In this document: positions 46,437 to 55,003 of the stretch, piece by piece
Layout of the letters: each line of letters starts with the position of its first letter
Position numbering within the stretch: the first letter of the stretch is position 1
NCBI RefSeq assembly: GCF_021310995.1
Contig: NZ_CP054150.1
Coordinates: 1,302,001-1,366,000 of the forward strand
Direction of reading: 5' to 3'
From: Agrobacterium vaccinii
Lineage (GTDB): Bacteria > Pseudomonadota > Alphaproteobacteria > Rhizobiales > Rhizobiaceae
DNA length: 64,000 nt
Position numbers and translations under genes: made by a program
Notes under the pieces: generated by a model
The model's input: only the letters and a program-made list of their open reading frames with translations
Told to the model about the DNA's origin: nothing
Database searches by the model: none

Positions 46437-47471
46437 ATGGCTTGGCAACCCGCTGAGAACCGTTACGCGTCCATGAAATACAATCACTGCGGCAAGACGG
46501 GACTGAAGCTTCCGGCGATTTCGCTGGGCCTCTGGCACAATTTCGGCAATGACACGCCACATGCAACGAAGCAGGCGATTTGCCGCAAGGCATTCGATCT
46601 CGGCATCACCCATTTCGATCTTGCCAACAATTACGGCCCGCCTCCCGGCAGCGCGGAAACGGCATTCGGCGAAATCCTGAGAACGGATTTCGCGGGCTAT
46701 CGCGATGAGTTGGTGATCTCTTCCAAGGCTGGTTACAACATGTGGCCCGGTCCATACGGCGAATGGGGCAGCCGCAAGTATCTGATTTCTTCTTGCGACC
46801 AGAGCCTGAAGCGCATGGGTCTGGATTACGTCGATATTTTCTATTCACACCGCTTCGACCCAGATACGCCGCTTGAAGAGACCTGCGGCGCGCTTGACCA
46901 CATCGTAAGGTCGGGCAGGGCACTTTATGTCGGGATTTCCTCCTACAATTCCCAGCGTACGCGTGAGGCTGCGGCGATCCTGAAAGAGCTGGGTACGCCT
47001 TGCATCATTCATCAGCCCAGCTACTCGATGATCAATCGCTGGATCGAAGAAGACGGTCTTGTGGATACGCTGGAAGAACTCGGCATCGGCTCCATCGTTT
47101 TCTCGCCGCTGGCGCAGGGCATGCTAACAGCGAAATATCTTGGCGGCGTGCCGGATGCCAGCCGCGCCAGCCAGGGCAAGTCGCTGAACCCCGCCTTCCT
47201 CAATGAACGCAACATCGAGAACATTCGCGGGCTCAACGCCATTGCCGAACGCCGCGGACAGACCCTGGCGCAAATGGCCATTGCCTGGGTGTTGAGAGGT
47301 GGCCGCATTACCACCGCGCTCATCGGTGCCAGCCGCCCAGAACAGGTGGAAGATTGCGTAAAGGCGCTGGATAAACTCGATTTCACCGCCGAAGAACTGG
47401 CCGAAATCGATCGTTTCGCAAAGGACGCGGATATCAACCTCTGGGCCAAATCCGCGGAACGGGCGAAGTGA
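46437..47471 (+). CDS. mgrA: Aldo/keto reductase, L-glyceraldehyde 3-phosphate reductase type
   Basis: A 344-residue TIM-barrel NADPH-dependent reductase. The catalytic tetrad is visible as Asp/Tyr in THFDLANNYGPPPGSAE (about residues 60-76), Lys in VISSKAGYNMWPGPYG and His in IFYSHRFDP. The sequence, with NNYGPPPGSAE and MWPGPYGEWGSRKYL, follows the YghZ/MgrA type that reduces L-glyceraldehyde 3-phosphate and methylglyoxal. GGGAGGAA lies before the ATG. It sits 93 bp after the beta-mannosidase gene; a shared sugar-catabolic role is inference. A strong terminator follows. Confidence 0.87.
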   Translation: MAWQPAENRYASMKYNHCGKTGLKLPAISLGLWHNFGNDTPHATKQAICRKAFDLGITHFDLANNYGPPPGSAETAFGEILRTDFAGYRDELVISSKAGYNMWPGPYGEWGSRKYLISSCDQSLKRMGLDYVDIFYSHRFDPDTPLEETCGALDHIVRSGRALYVGISSYNSQRTREAAAILKELGTPCIIHQPSYSMINRWIEEDGLVDTLEELGIGSIVFSPLAQGMLTAKYLGGVPDASRASQGKSLNPAFLNERNIENIRGLNAIAERRGQTLAQMAIAWVLRGGRITTALIGASRPEQVEDCVKALDKLDFTAEELAEIDRFAKDADINLWAKSAERAK

Positions 47472-47478
47472 AATAGAA

Positions 47479-47508
47479 GCCGCCCCGACACAATCCGGGG
47501 CGGCTTTT
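47479..47508 (+). terminator. Rho-independent terminator after the aldo/keto reductase
   Basis: Stem GCCGCCCCG / CGGGGCGGC with an 8-base loop, followed by TTTT, starting 8 bp after the stop. Confidence 0.88.
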
Positions 47509-47646
47509 CCACCAAATACTAAATATGAACTTTAAGTGATCGATCTAAATTGCTGCGATCATTACGGATTTGTAATTTCCGAATTCAGTTTCCGTTCATT
47601 GTTGTGACGATATGGTCTGTTCATCACTTCACGAAAGGAAACACCG

Positions 47647-47976
47647 ATGAAAAAGTTCTTCTCCATTCTTCTTGCCGCCACTGTTCTTGCTGCGCCAATG
47701 GCGGCGCAAGCGCAGAGCCGCCATGACGACCGCCCCGGCCACCGGACGATGGAACGGACGGTCACCACCAAGAAGGTGATTATTAAGAAGCATCGTTGGG
47801 ACCGTGGTCAGCGCCTAGCGGCGAAGGATCGCCGTCACTTTGTTGATCGCCGCGATTATCGTCGCCATAACCTGAGAGAGCCCGGTCGTGGCCAGCGTTG
47901 GGTGCGCGTCGACAATCAGTATCTGCTGATTAACGCCGTGAACGGCCTCATTATCGGCCTGTCCAACGCGCGCTAA
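47647..47976 (+). CDS. RcnB-family periplasmic protein
   Basis: A 109-residue exported protein. The Sec signal peptide ends near AAQAQS (residue 23). The mature part is very basic (many Arg, His, Lys; KKVIIKKHRWDRGQRL, DRRDYRRHNL) and ends with VRVDNQYLLINAVNGLIIGL, the conserved RcnB core. RcnB of enterobacteria limits nickel/cobalt efflux; rhizobial copies are numerous and not characterised. AAAGGAAAC precedes the ATG. It stands alone between terminator and the zinc-linked GTPase gene. Confidence 0.82.
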   Translation: MKKFFSILLAATVLAAPMAAQAQSRHDDRPGHRTMERTVTTKKVIIKKHRWDRGQRLAAKDRRHFVDRRDYRRHNLREPGRGQRWVRVDNQYLLINAVNGLIIGLSNAR

Positions 47977-48092
47977 ATCACCCGAAACTTGCTCCTGCGG
48001 CCATGGATCATATCCATGGCCGCAGTCGTTTCCGGGGATCGCTTCGTCCGTCACGGCAGTGCATTGAAAACGTGAGGCTGGTGTGTCTATCG

Positions 48093-49298
48093 TCATGCGG
48101 CCTGTCTGTTCCAATCGGGGAAGGGGTCGGTAAGGGAACGCCAGGCCTTCGGCGCAAAGGTCGCCGCGTCGATAAGGCACGCATCCAGCGCCAATCGGAG
48201 TTCGGCTTCACTCATTGGGTCGGCGCCGATGAACACGATTTCCTGTCGCCGGTCTCCCCATGTGTCATCCATGTAGGGCGCCAGCATGCGTGCAAAGCCC
48301 GGGTCTTCCGGCCAGTGCTGCTTAGGGACGGATGACCACCACAGTCCCATCTTACCCGTTTTTACCAAGGCACCTGCCTGACTGATCTCTCCGACATGAT
48401 CAGGTCGTGTTGCGAGCCAGAAGAAACCTTTGGCGCGGATCACGCCCGGCCAATCCCGGTTGATGAAGGCGTGAAAACGGGCGGGGTCGAATGGACGCTT
48501 TGCGCGGTAGACAAAGGAGCGGATGCCGTATTCTTCCGTTTCCGGGATGTGACCCTTGAAGCCGTGCAACTCCTTGAACCACAAGGGATGTGTCTCCGCC
48601 TCCGCGAAATCGAAGAGTCCTGTGCCCAGAACCGTCTTCAGATCGACCTTGCCCTGATCAGTCTCGATGAGTTTTGCATCCGGGTTGAGGCCGACGACGA
48701 TCTTTCTTGCAGCATCGCGCTCAGCAGCCGTGGCGGTGGATACCTTGTTCAGCACGACCACGTTTGCAAATTCGATCTGCTCAACCAGCAGGTCCACCAA
48801 GGTCCTGCTGTCGCCATCTCCCGCCGTCTCGCCACGGTCGGCCAGAAAGTCTGCCGAGCCATAATCTTTCAGCAAATTGGCGCAATCCACCACCGTCACC
48901 ATTGTATCGAGCTTGGCAACGTCGGAAAGGCTCTGGCCATTCTCATCACGAAAATCGAAGGTAGCGGCCACGGGCAGGGGCTCAGCGATGCCCGTTGATT
49001 CAATCAGCAGATAATCGAACCTGTCCTGCTCGGCCAATTGCCTGACTTCATTCAAAAGATCATCCCGTAGCGTACAACAGATGCAGCCATTGGTCATTTC
49101 GACAAGCTGTTCCTGAGTGCGGGAAAGATTGGCGCCGCCATCGCGGATCAGCGCCGCATCGATGTTGACCTCGCTCATATCGTTGACGATCACCGCAACG
49201 CGCAGTCCCTCACGATTCCCGAGGATATGATTGAGAAGCGTGGTTTTTCCAGCGCCCAGAAATCCAGACAGAACGGTAACGGGCAATTTCCCAGTCAT
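48093..49298 (-). CDS. COG0523-family GTP-binding metallochaperone (CobW/ZigA-like)
   Basis: A 401-residue P-loop GTPase with Walker [14 protein letters not shown] (about residues 11-23), the metal-binding CXCC motif [13 protein letters not shown] near residue 75, and a C-terminal CobW_C domain. The start ATG 49298 has GGAG 7 bases upstream; a longer reading to 49337 would run through the Zur-type box. That palindrome (49312-49326) just before the start puts the gene under zinc control and supports a zinc-allocation role of the ZigA/YciC kind rather than cobalamin synthesis. Confidence 0.9.
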   Translation of the reverse strand: MTGKLPVTVLSGFLGAGKTTLLNHILGNREGLRVAVIVNDMSEVNIDAALIRDGGANLSRTQEQLVEMTNGCICCTLRDDLLNEVRQLAEQDRFDYLLIESTGIAEPLPVAATFDFRDENGQSLSDVAKLDTMVTVVDCANLLKDYGSADFLADRGETAGDGDSRTLVDLLVEQIEFANVVVLNKVSTATAAERDAARKIVVGLNPDAKLIETDQGKVDLKTVLGTGLFDFAEAETHPLWFKELHGFKGHIPETEEYGIRSFVYRAKRPFDPARFHAFINRDWPGVIRAKGFFWLATRPDHVGEISQAGALVKTGKMGLWWSSVPKQHWPEDPGFARMLAPYMDDTWGDRRQEIVFIGADPMSEAELRLALDACLIDAATFAPKAWRSLTDPFPDWNRQAA

Positions 49299-49311
49299 AA
49301 TGGCACTCCAT

Positions 49312-49326
49312 TGTAATAGTATTACA
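49312..49326. promoter_or_regulatory. Zur-type palindrome before the COG0523 gene
   Basis: TGTAATAGTATTACA is a perfect 7-1-7 dyad 14 bp before the start codon. A closely related box lies between znuA and znuC. Confidence 0.75.
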
Positions 49327-49376
49327 TGTATGGGCACAATGAAGGGCGGCGTAAGCCACCCTCCTCAAAGTCGATC

Positions 49377-50369
49377 TCAGGACAGGCAATCTTTCAGCGA
49401 TGTCGCGATGCCACGCATGAGCTTGAAGTACAGATCAGGACCGGCATCCAGCGTGCCAGCTTCCGGGTCGAGCGTGCCCGACTTCGCATTCGTGCCTTCA
49501 ATGACGACATTGACCAGCTTCGGCTCGAACTGCGGTTCTGCGAAGACGCAGGTCGCGTTCAGTTCCTTTACCTTGGCATGAATCTGCTTGATGCGGTCAG
49601 CACCCGGAATGGTCTCCGGGCTGACCGTAATCGAACCGGCTGTCTTCACGCCGTAGCGATGTTCGAAATATTGGTAGGCATCATGGAATACGACGAAGGG
49701 TTTGTCCTTGATGGGGGCAACGGTCGCTGTAATCTCAGCATCCAGCGCGTCGAGCTTATCCACCAGTTTCAGGGTATTGTCCTGATAGGTTTTCGCATTG
49801 CCGGGATCGGCGGTGATCAAGGTCTTCTCGATTTCGACGGCCATGGCTTTCGCATTGGTCGGATCGAGCCACAAGTGCATGTCATACTCACCCTCATCGT
49901 GATCATGGCCGTCATCGTGGCTGTGATCATGAGCATGCTCTTCTTCATGCTTGTGATCGTCACCCTCTGCATGGTCATGGCCTTCGTGCTCACCATGGTC
50001 GTGCGCCTCGAATGGGCCACCCTCACGAAACGGCAGCTTCTCGACGCCCTTCGCCTCGTCGAGCTCGACGACCGTAGCCTTGCCAGCCAGCGAATGAAGT
50101 GGCTTCTCCAGAAATTTCTCAAGGCCATCACCCACCCAGAAGACAACATCCGCGCCTTCGATAGCTCGCGCGTTGGATGGCTTCAGCGAATAGGTATGGG
50201 GAGACGCGCCGCCTTCCACGATCAATGCCGGTTCGCCGACACCCTGCATGATGGCCGCGACGAGAGAATGAATAGGTTTGATAGAAACCACCACATTCGG
50301 CGCGGCCATGGCGTTGGACGATGCGATCATGGCTGCGGAGGCGAGAAGAAGGGTGGCGATTGTTTTCAT
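49377..50369 (-). CDS. znuA: Zinc ABC transporter substrate-binding protein ZnuA
   Basis: A 330-residue periplasmic zinc receptor. The signal peptide covers about residues 1-22 (ends AMA before APNVVVS). The zinc ligands are in VSIKPIHSLV, GGASPHTYSLKPS and FHDAYQYFEHRYG. A His/Asp-rich loop of about 45 residues (near 115-160, with HDHGEHEGHDHAEG and HDHSHDDGHDHDEG) is typical of zinc-specific members. It is divergent from znuC across a Zur-type box. Confidence 0.95.
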   Translation of the reverse strand: MKTIATLLLASAAMIASSNAMAAPNVVVSIKPIHSLVAAIMQGVGEPALIVEGGASPHTYSLKPSNARAIEGADVVFWVGDGLEKFLEKPLHSLAGKATVVELDEAKGVEKLPFREGGPFEAHDHGEHEGHDHAEGDDHKHEEEHAHDHSHDDGHDHDEGEYDMHLWLDPTNAKAMAVEIEKTLITADPGNAKTYQDNTLKLVDKLDALDAEITATVAPIKDKPFVVFHDAYQYFEHRYGVKTAGSITVSPETIPGADRIKQIHAKVKELNATCVFAEPQFEPKLVNVVIEGTNAKSGTLDPEAGTLDAGPDLYFKLMRGIATSLKDCLS

Positions 50370-50394
50370 GCGGTATGCTCCACTTGTATGGATA

Positions 50395-50409
50395 TGTTAT
50401 GTTATTACA
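50395..50409. promoter_or_regulatory. Zur-type box between znuA and znuC
   Basis: TGTTATGTTATTACA, a 15-bp dyad matching 13 of 15 positions of the box at 49312. A second, weaker dyad (CGTAACGCTATAACG, about 50416-50430) follows. Both lie in the 100-bp divergent promoter region of znuA and znuCB-zur. Confidence 0.75.
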
Positions 50410-50472
50410 TATGTTGCGTAACGCTATAACGTATGCGATAGCCATGTGCAACACCGACAAACGGAAAAATAC

Positions 50473-51390
50473 ATGCTTCACTCTCCGGTCAAAACCGACG
50501 GAAAACTGGTCTCTCTTTCCAACGCTGGCGTGCAGCGCGCGGGGCGCTGGCTGGTGCGTGGCGTGGAGTTTTCCGTGGGCAGAGGCGAGATCGTCACGCT
50601 GATCGGCCCCAACGGATCCGGCAAATCCACCAGCGCGAAAATGGCGACCGGTGTGCTGAAGCCAGATGAAGGACATGTCGAGCGCATCGCCGGGTTGAAG
50701 GTCGGCTATGTGCCGCAGAAGCTTTCCGTTGACTGGACCATGCCGCTGACCGTTCGGCGGTTGATGACGCTGACCGGACAATTGCCCGCCCGCGAAATCG
50801 ACGCCGCACTCGACGCAACCGGCATTTTGCATCTGGCCAGGGCCGAAGTGCAGCATCTCTCGGGCGGCGAATTTCAGCGTGCATTGCTGGCGCGGGCCGT
50901 GGCCCGCAAACCGGATTTGCTTGTGCTGGACGAGCCCGTGCAGGGCGTAGATTTTTCCGGTGAAATCGCGCTTTATGACCTCATCAAAACCATTCGCAAC
51001 ACCACCGGCTGCGGCATTTTGCTGATATCGCATGATTTGCATGTCGTGATGGCGGAAACCGATACCGTCATCTGCCTGAACGGCCACGTTTGCTGCCGCG
51101 GCACACCGCAGGTCGTCAGCCAGAGTCCTGAATATATGCGTCTGTTCGGTGGCGCAGCCGGACGTGGACTTGCCGTTTACAGCCATGATCACGACCATAC
51201 GCATCTGCCCGATGGACGCGTACAACATGCCGATGGATCCGTGACGGACCATTGCCATCCGCACGACGGGCACCACCACGAACCCCACGACCATGCGCAT
51301 CAGGACGACTGCGGCTGCGGCCATGATCACGACGATGGGCACCATCATGCCGGGCACGCGGCTCATGCACCGGGAGCAAAGCATGTTTGA
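50473..51390 (+). CDS. znuC: Zinc ABC transporter ATP-binding protein ZnuC with His-rich tail
   Basis: A 305-residue ABC ATPase energising zinc import. Walker A is LIGPNGSGKSTSAK (about residue 50), the signature LSGGEFQRALLARAV (about 135) and Walker B LLVLDEPVQGVD. After residue about 240 the protein carries a tail with more than 15 His (runs such as DHDHTHLPDG, HPHDGHHHEPHDHAHQ, GHDHDDGHHH), which could bind zinc in the cytosol. The start is ATG 50473; an upstream GTG at 50446 is less likely. It overlaps znuB by eight bases. Confidence 0.94.
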   Translation: MLHSPVKTDGKLVSLSNAGVQRAGRWLVRGVEFSVGRGEIVTLIGPNGSGKSTSAKMATGVLKPDEGHVERIAGLKVGYVPQKLSVDWTMPLTVRRLMTLTGQLPAREIDAALDATGILHLARAEVQHLSGGEFQRALLARAVARKPDLLVLDEPVQGVDFSGEIALYDLIKTIRNTTGCGILLISHDLHVVMAETDTVICLNGHVCCRGTPQVVSQSPEYMRLFGGAAGRGLAVYSHDHDHTHLPDGRVQHADGSVTDHCHPHDGHHHEPHDHAHQDDCGCGHDHDDGHHHAGHAAHAPGAKHV

Positions 51391-52201
51391 CGATTTCTTC
51401 GTGCGGGCCATGGTTGCGGGAATCGGTGTCGCTCTAATGGCGGGGCCGCTGGGCTGTTTCGTCGTCTGGCGGCGTATGGCCTATTTCGGTGATACGATGG
51501 CACATTCGGCGTTGCTCGGCGTGGCGATTTCGCTGCTGTTCCAGATCAATCTGATCGTCAGTGTCTTTATCGTCGCGTCCCTGGTGTCGCTGATCCTGTT
51601 GTTTCTGCAAAGGCGCCAGGCCCTGTCTGCCGATGCCCTGCTGGGCATTCTTTCGCATTCGGCGCTTGCCTTCGGGCTCGTCATCGTCGCCTTCATGACC
51701 TGGGTCCGCATCGATCTCGTGGCGTTCTTGTTCGGGGATATCCTGGCGGTCACTGTGTTGGATATCCAGCTGATATGGGGTGGTGGCGTGGTGGTTCTGC
51801 TCGCGATTGCTTATTTGTGGAAACCGCTGCTCGCTTCCACAGTCAATGCCGAGCTGGCGGAGGCCGAGGGCATGCGGCCAGAGCGGTCGAAACTGTTGTT
51901 CATGCTGCTGATGGCCCTCGTCATTGCCATCGCCATGAAAATCGTCGGCATCATGCTGATCACGTCGCTGCTCATCATTCCGGCAGCAACGGCGCGTCGC
52001 TTTTCGTCCACGCCGGAAGTCATGGCCGTTTTGGCATCACTCATCGGTGCGGTCGCGGTCTTTGGCGGGTTGATGGGCTCGCTGCATTACGATACGCCGT
52101 CAGGACCATCCATCGTCGTTGCAGCCGTGCTGCTGTTCATTTTCAGTCTCTTGCCAGCGCCCAAATTTGCGCGAAATGCAGAGCAGGGAGGTCGCCCATG
52201 A
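51383..52201 (+). CDS. znuB: Zinc ABC transporter permease ZnuB
   Basis: A 272-residue membrane permease with about eight helices, of the ABC-3 family. It starts at ATG 51383 (MFDDFFVRAMVAGIG), with CGGGAG 7 bases before it and inside the end of znuC. The conserved GCFVVWRRMAYFGDTMAHSALLG segment and the late GIMLITSLLIIPAATAR block are family markers. Its stop overlaps the zur start (ATGA), so the importer and its regulator are translated together. Confidence 0.95.
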   Translation: MFDDFFVRAMVAGIGVALMAGPLGCFVVWRRMAYFGDTMAHSALLGVAISLLFQINLIVSVFIVASLVSLILLFLQRRQALSADALLGILSHSALAFGLVIVAFMTWVRIDLVAFLFGDILAVTVLDIQLIWGGGVVVLLAIAYLWKPLLASTVNAELAEAEGMRPERSKLLFMLLMALVIAIAMKIVGIMLITSLLIIPAATARRFSSTPEVMAVLASLIGAVAVFGGLMGSLHYDTPSGPSIVVAAVLLFIFSLLPAPKFARNAEQGGRP

Positions 52202-52602
52202 CCAGTTTAAACCTCACGCGCAACCAGTCTCTGGTTTACGATGCGCTCACGCGTTCGCAGGCGCCGCTCAGTGCTTACGTCATTCTCGACAAATTGCGGG
52301 ACAGCGGTTTTCGTGCGCCTTTGCAGGTCTATCGCGCGCTGGAGAAGCTTATCGAACTCGGTATCGTGCACCGGTTGGAGAGCCTCAACGCTTTCGTTGC
52401 ATGCTCGCACACGCAAACGGATTGCTGCACGCACCACCACGGCACGGTCGCATTCGCCATTTGCAACGCCTGCGGTCAGGTCACGGAATTTCATGATCAC
52501 CAGATCGATCATCGTCTGGGTGATTGGGTCAAGAACCAGAAGTTCAAGGCGGAAAAAACCACGATCGAAATACGTGGACTTTGCGAAGCCTGCGCCGCCT
52601 AG
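52198..52602 (+). CDS. zur: Zinc uptake regulator Zur (Fur family)
   Basis: A 134-residue Fur-family repressor that shuts zinc uptake genes when zinc is bound. The winged-helix N-terminus (NQSLVYDALTRSQAPLSAYVILDKLR) and the structural zinc cysteines CNACG and CEAC are present. CSHTQTDCCTHHHGTVAF carries further metal ligands. The start is the ATG overlapping the znuB stop, with GGGAGG upstream. Its TAG shares the palindrome CTAG with the stop of the convergent next gene. Confidence 0.94.
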   Translation: MTSLNLTRNQSLVYDALTRSQAPLSAYVILDKLRDSGFRAPLQVYRALEKLIELGIVHRLESLNAFVACSHTQTDCCTHHHGTVAFAICNACGQVTEFHDHQIDHRLGDWVKNQKFKAEKTTIEIRGLCEACAA

Positions 52603-53126
52603 AGCGGCTGCAAATCTCTGGCAAAGCGCCGCCAGTTCTCGACATACTTGGCGGCGGATGTCTTGAGGGACTGAACCGCCGCATCATCAAGAGTGCGGAT
52701 GGCCCGCGCCGGTGACCCGACGATCAGAGAATTGTCGGGAAATTCCTTTCCTTCGGTAACCAGCGCATTCGCGCCGATAAGGCAGTTCTTGCCGATCTTC
52801 GCGCCGTTCAGCACCGTGGCACCCATGCCGACCAGTGTGTTGTCGCCGATGGTACAGCCATGAATGATGGCGTGGTGGCCAATGGTGCAGCCTTCGCCAA
52901 TCGTAGCCGGAAAGCCGGGATCGCTGTGCACCATCACACCTTCCTGAATATTGGTGCCGCGTCCAACGGTGATCGGCTCATTATCGCCGCGCAACGTGGC
53001 GCCGAACCAAATGCCGACATCCTCGCCGATGGTGACAGACCCGATGATATTGGCATCGGGCGCGACCCAGTAGCTGTCGGGGGCAGGGGTTTGCGGCGCA
53101 CGTTCGCCCAGACGATAAAGGGGCAT
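52599..53126 (-). CDS. Gamma-carbonic anhydrase family protein
   Basis: A 175-residue left-handed beta-helix protein built of hexapeptide repeats (about residues 22-130). The metal-binding histidines are seen in VMVHSDPG and in GHHAIIHGCTIGDN, as in Cam/YrdA-type proteins. Whether it hydrates CO2 is uncertain, as many YrdA-like members are inactive in vitro. It ends on the same CTAG as zur on the other strand and begins 15 bp past the end of the FAH-family gene, so those two form a unit. Confidence 0.92.
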   Translation of the reverse strand: MPLYRLGERAPQTPAPDSYWVAPDANIIGSVTIGEDVGIWFGATLRGDNEPITVGRGTNIQEGVMVHSDPGFPATIGEGCTIGHHAIIHGCTIGDNTLVGMGATVLNGAKIGKNCLIGANALVTEGKEFPDNSLIVGSPARAIRTLDDAAVQSLKTSAAKYVENWRRFARDLQPL

Positions 53127-53141
53127 GGCCTGTCCTCTACG

Positions 53142-53831
53142 TTATACGACTTTAACGGACAGCGTGCCGACGCCATCAACACCACACGTCATGACGTCAC
53201 CCTTGACGATGGGGCCGACACCAGCGGGCGTGCCAGTCATGATCACATCGCCAGCAGCCAGCGTGAAAAGCTTGGACAGTTCGGCGATGATCTCAGCCGT
53301 CTTCCAGATCATCTGGTCGAGATCGCCGGACTGCTTTCGCTCGCCGTTGACGTCCAACCAGACAGCACCTTTGTCAGGGTGGCCGATTTTCGAGGCGGGA
53401 ACGAGGGGCGAAACGGGGGCGGAAGCCTCGAAAGCCTTGGCACCTTCCCATGAACGGCCCATCTTCTTCAGGGTGTCCTGCATATCACGGCGCGTCATAT
53501 CGATGCCGACAGCATAGCCCCAGACATGTGCGAGCGCGTTGTCCACCGCAATGTCGGAGCCGCCACTTTTCAGCGCAACGACGCATTCAACTTCGAAATG
53601 AACGTTCGAAGACAGTGCCGGATAGGGAAAATCCTGACCCGTCGGCAAAAGGTTTTCAGCGTTTTTCTGGAAAAAGAACGGAGGTTCGCGCGATGGATCG
53701 TGACCCATTTCGATGGCGTGGTCCGCATAGTTCCGCCCCACGCAATACACCCGGCGGACCGGAAAAGTCTCGCTGCTGCCTTCAACGGGCAACAGGACGG
53801 ATGGTGGAACGGGAATAACGGTCGCGGACAT
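53142..53831 (-). CDS. Fumarylacetoacetate hydrolase-family protein
   Basis: A 229-residue member of the FAH superfamily, which cleaves or decarboxylates beta-diketo acids with Mg2+. The motif VYCVGRNYADHAIEMG, the metal ligands FEVECVVALKSGG, and the C-terminal ITGTPAGVGP-like MTGTPAGVGPIVKGD are all present. The start is ATG 53831 with AGGAG 6 bases before it; the open frame runs further upstream to 53930 without support. The substrate could be an acylpyruvate or oxaloacetate; the sequence does not tell. Confidence 0.9.
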   Translation of the reverse strand: MSATVIPVPPSVLLPVEGSSETFPVRRVYCVGRNYADHAIEMGHDPSREPPFFFQKNAENLLPTGQDFPYPALSSNVHFEVECVVALKSGGSDIAVDNALAHVWGYAVGIDMTRRDMQDTLKKMGRSWEGAKAFEASAPVSPLVPASKIGHPDKGAVWLDVNGERKQSGDLDQMIWKTAEIIAELSKLFTLAAGDVIMTGTPAGVGPIVKGDVMTCGVDGVGTLSVKVV

Positions 53832-53967
53832 GGTGAGCTCCTGATTTCTGTCTTCGGTTGTCCCGCGATTCTGCCTGGAATTCCAGTTCAAAAAACACTG
53901 GCGTGGGAAAACTGGCATTATCCCGCGCATTGCGATAGAAGCCGGACGTTAAGAGGTTTCACGAGAC

Positions 53968-54978
53968 ATGTACCAAAAAGCACGCGCCAATGGCGGCAAA
54001 ATCTTCGCAGTCGCACCGATGATCGACTGGACCGACACGCGATGCCGTTTTCTGCACCGGCAGCTATCCAGCCATGCGCTGCTCTACACCGAAATGATCG
54101 TGGCGGACGCGATTATCCACGGGCAGCGGGAAAAGCTGCTAGGCTATCATGTGCAGGAGCATCCGGTCGCCCTTCAGCTTGGCGGGTCCGATCCGGCAAA
54201 GCTGTCGGAGGCTGTGCGGATTGCTGCAGACTTCGGTTACGACGAAATTAATCTCAACGTCGGCTGCCCATCGGACAGGGTTCAATCAGGCACATTCGGT
54301 GCATGCCTCATGCGCGAGCCGGAAACGGTTGCGCGCTGCGTGTCCGCGATGAAATCTGTCGCCACCGTGCCGGTGACTGTAAAGTGCCGTATCGGTGTCG
54401 ATGATCAGGACCCGGAAATCGTGCTGCCTGATTTCATCGCCCGCGTGGTGGCAGAGGGCGCCGACGCAGTCTGGGTCCACGCCCGAAAAGCATGGCTTCA
54501 GGGGCTGTCGCCAAAGGAAAACAGAGACGTGCCGCCGCTGGACTACGACCTCGTCTACCGGATGAAGCAGCGAAATCCCGACGTTTTTATCGGCATCAAC
54601 GGTGGAATCACCGATCTCGATCAGGCCGAAGAGCATCTGAAACACATGGACGGGGTGATGCTTGGCCGCGCTGCCTATCACAACACCTCCATCCTCGCGG
54701 ATGTCGATCACCGCATTTACGGCGCGCCGGAAAGCGTGCCTGACTGGCTGGCGCTGCGAGATAAAATGATGGATTACGCAGCCGACTACATCGCCAATGG
54801 CGGTCGTCTCAACCACGTCACCCGTCACATGGTAGGGCTGTTTCAGGGATTGCCCGGTGCGCGCAGATTCCGCCAGATTCTGTCGAGTGACTCGACCCGC
54901 GCAGGTGCTGGCCCGGAAGTGATCGCGGCGGCCTTTTCCGCCATCAATTTCGATGCGCAGGAGCCCCTGGCAGGATAG
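53968..54978 (+). CDS. dusA: tRNA-dihydrouridine(20/20a) synthase DusA
   Basis: A 336-residue FMN enzyme that reduces U20/U20a in the tRNA D-loop. The N-terminal APMIDWTDTRCRFLHR, the catalytic-Cys segment LNVGCPSDRVQSGTFGACLM (about residues 95-114) and VKCRIGVDDQD plus HARKAWLQGLSPKENR are DusA hallmarks, with GRAAYHNTS near residue 230 for phosphate binding. It is convergent with the DUF72 gene, 25 bp apart. Confidence 0.95.
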   Translation: MYQKARANGGKIFAVAPMIDWTDTRCRFLHRQLSSHALLYTEMIVADAIIHGQREKLLGYHVQEHPVALQLGGSDPAKLSEAVRIAADFGYDEINLNVGCPSDRVQSGTFGACLMREPETVARCVSAMKSVATVPVTVKCRIGVDDQDPEIVLPDFIARVVAEGADAVWVHARKAWLQGLSPKENRDVPPLDYDLVYRMKQRNPDVFIGINGGITDLDQAEEHLKHMDGVMLGRAAYHNTSILADVDHRIYGAPESVPDWLALRDKMMDYAADYIANGGRLNHVTRHMVGLFQGLPGARRFRQILSSDSTRAGAGPEVIAAAFSAINFDAQEPLAG

Positions 54979-55003
54979 CGACACGTCGTGTGTCGCACCA
55001 ATA

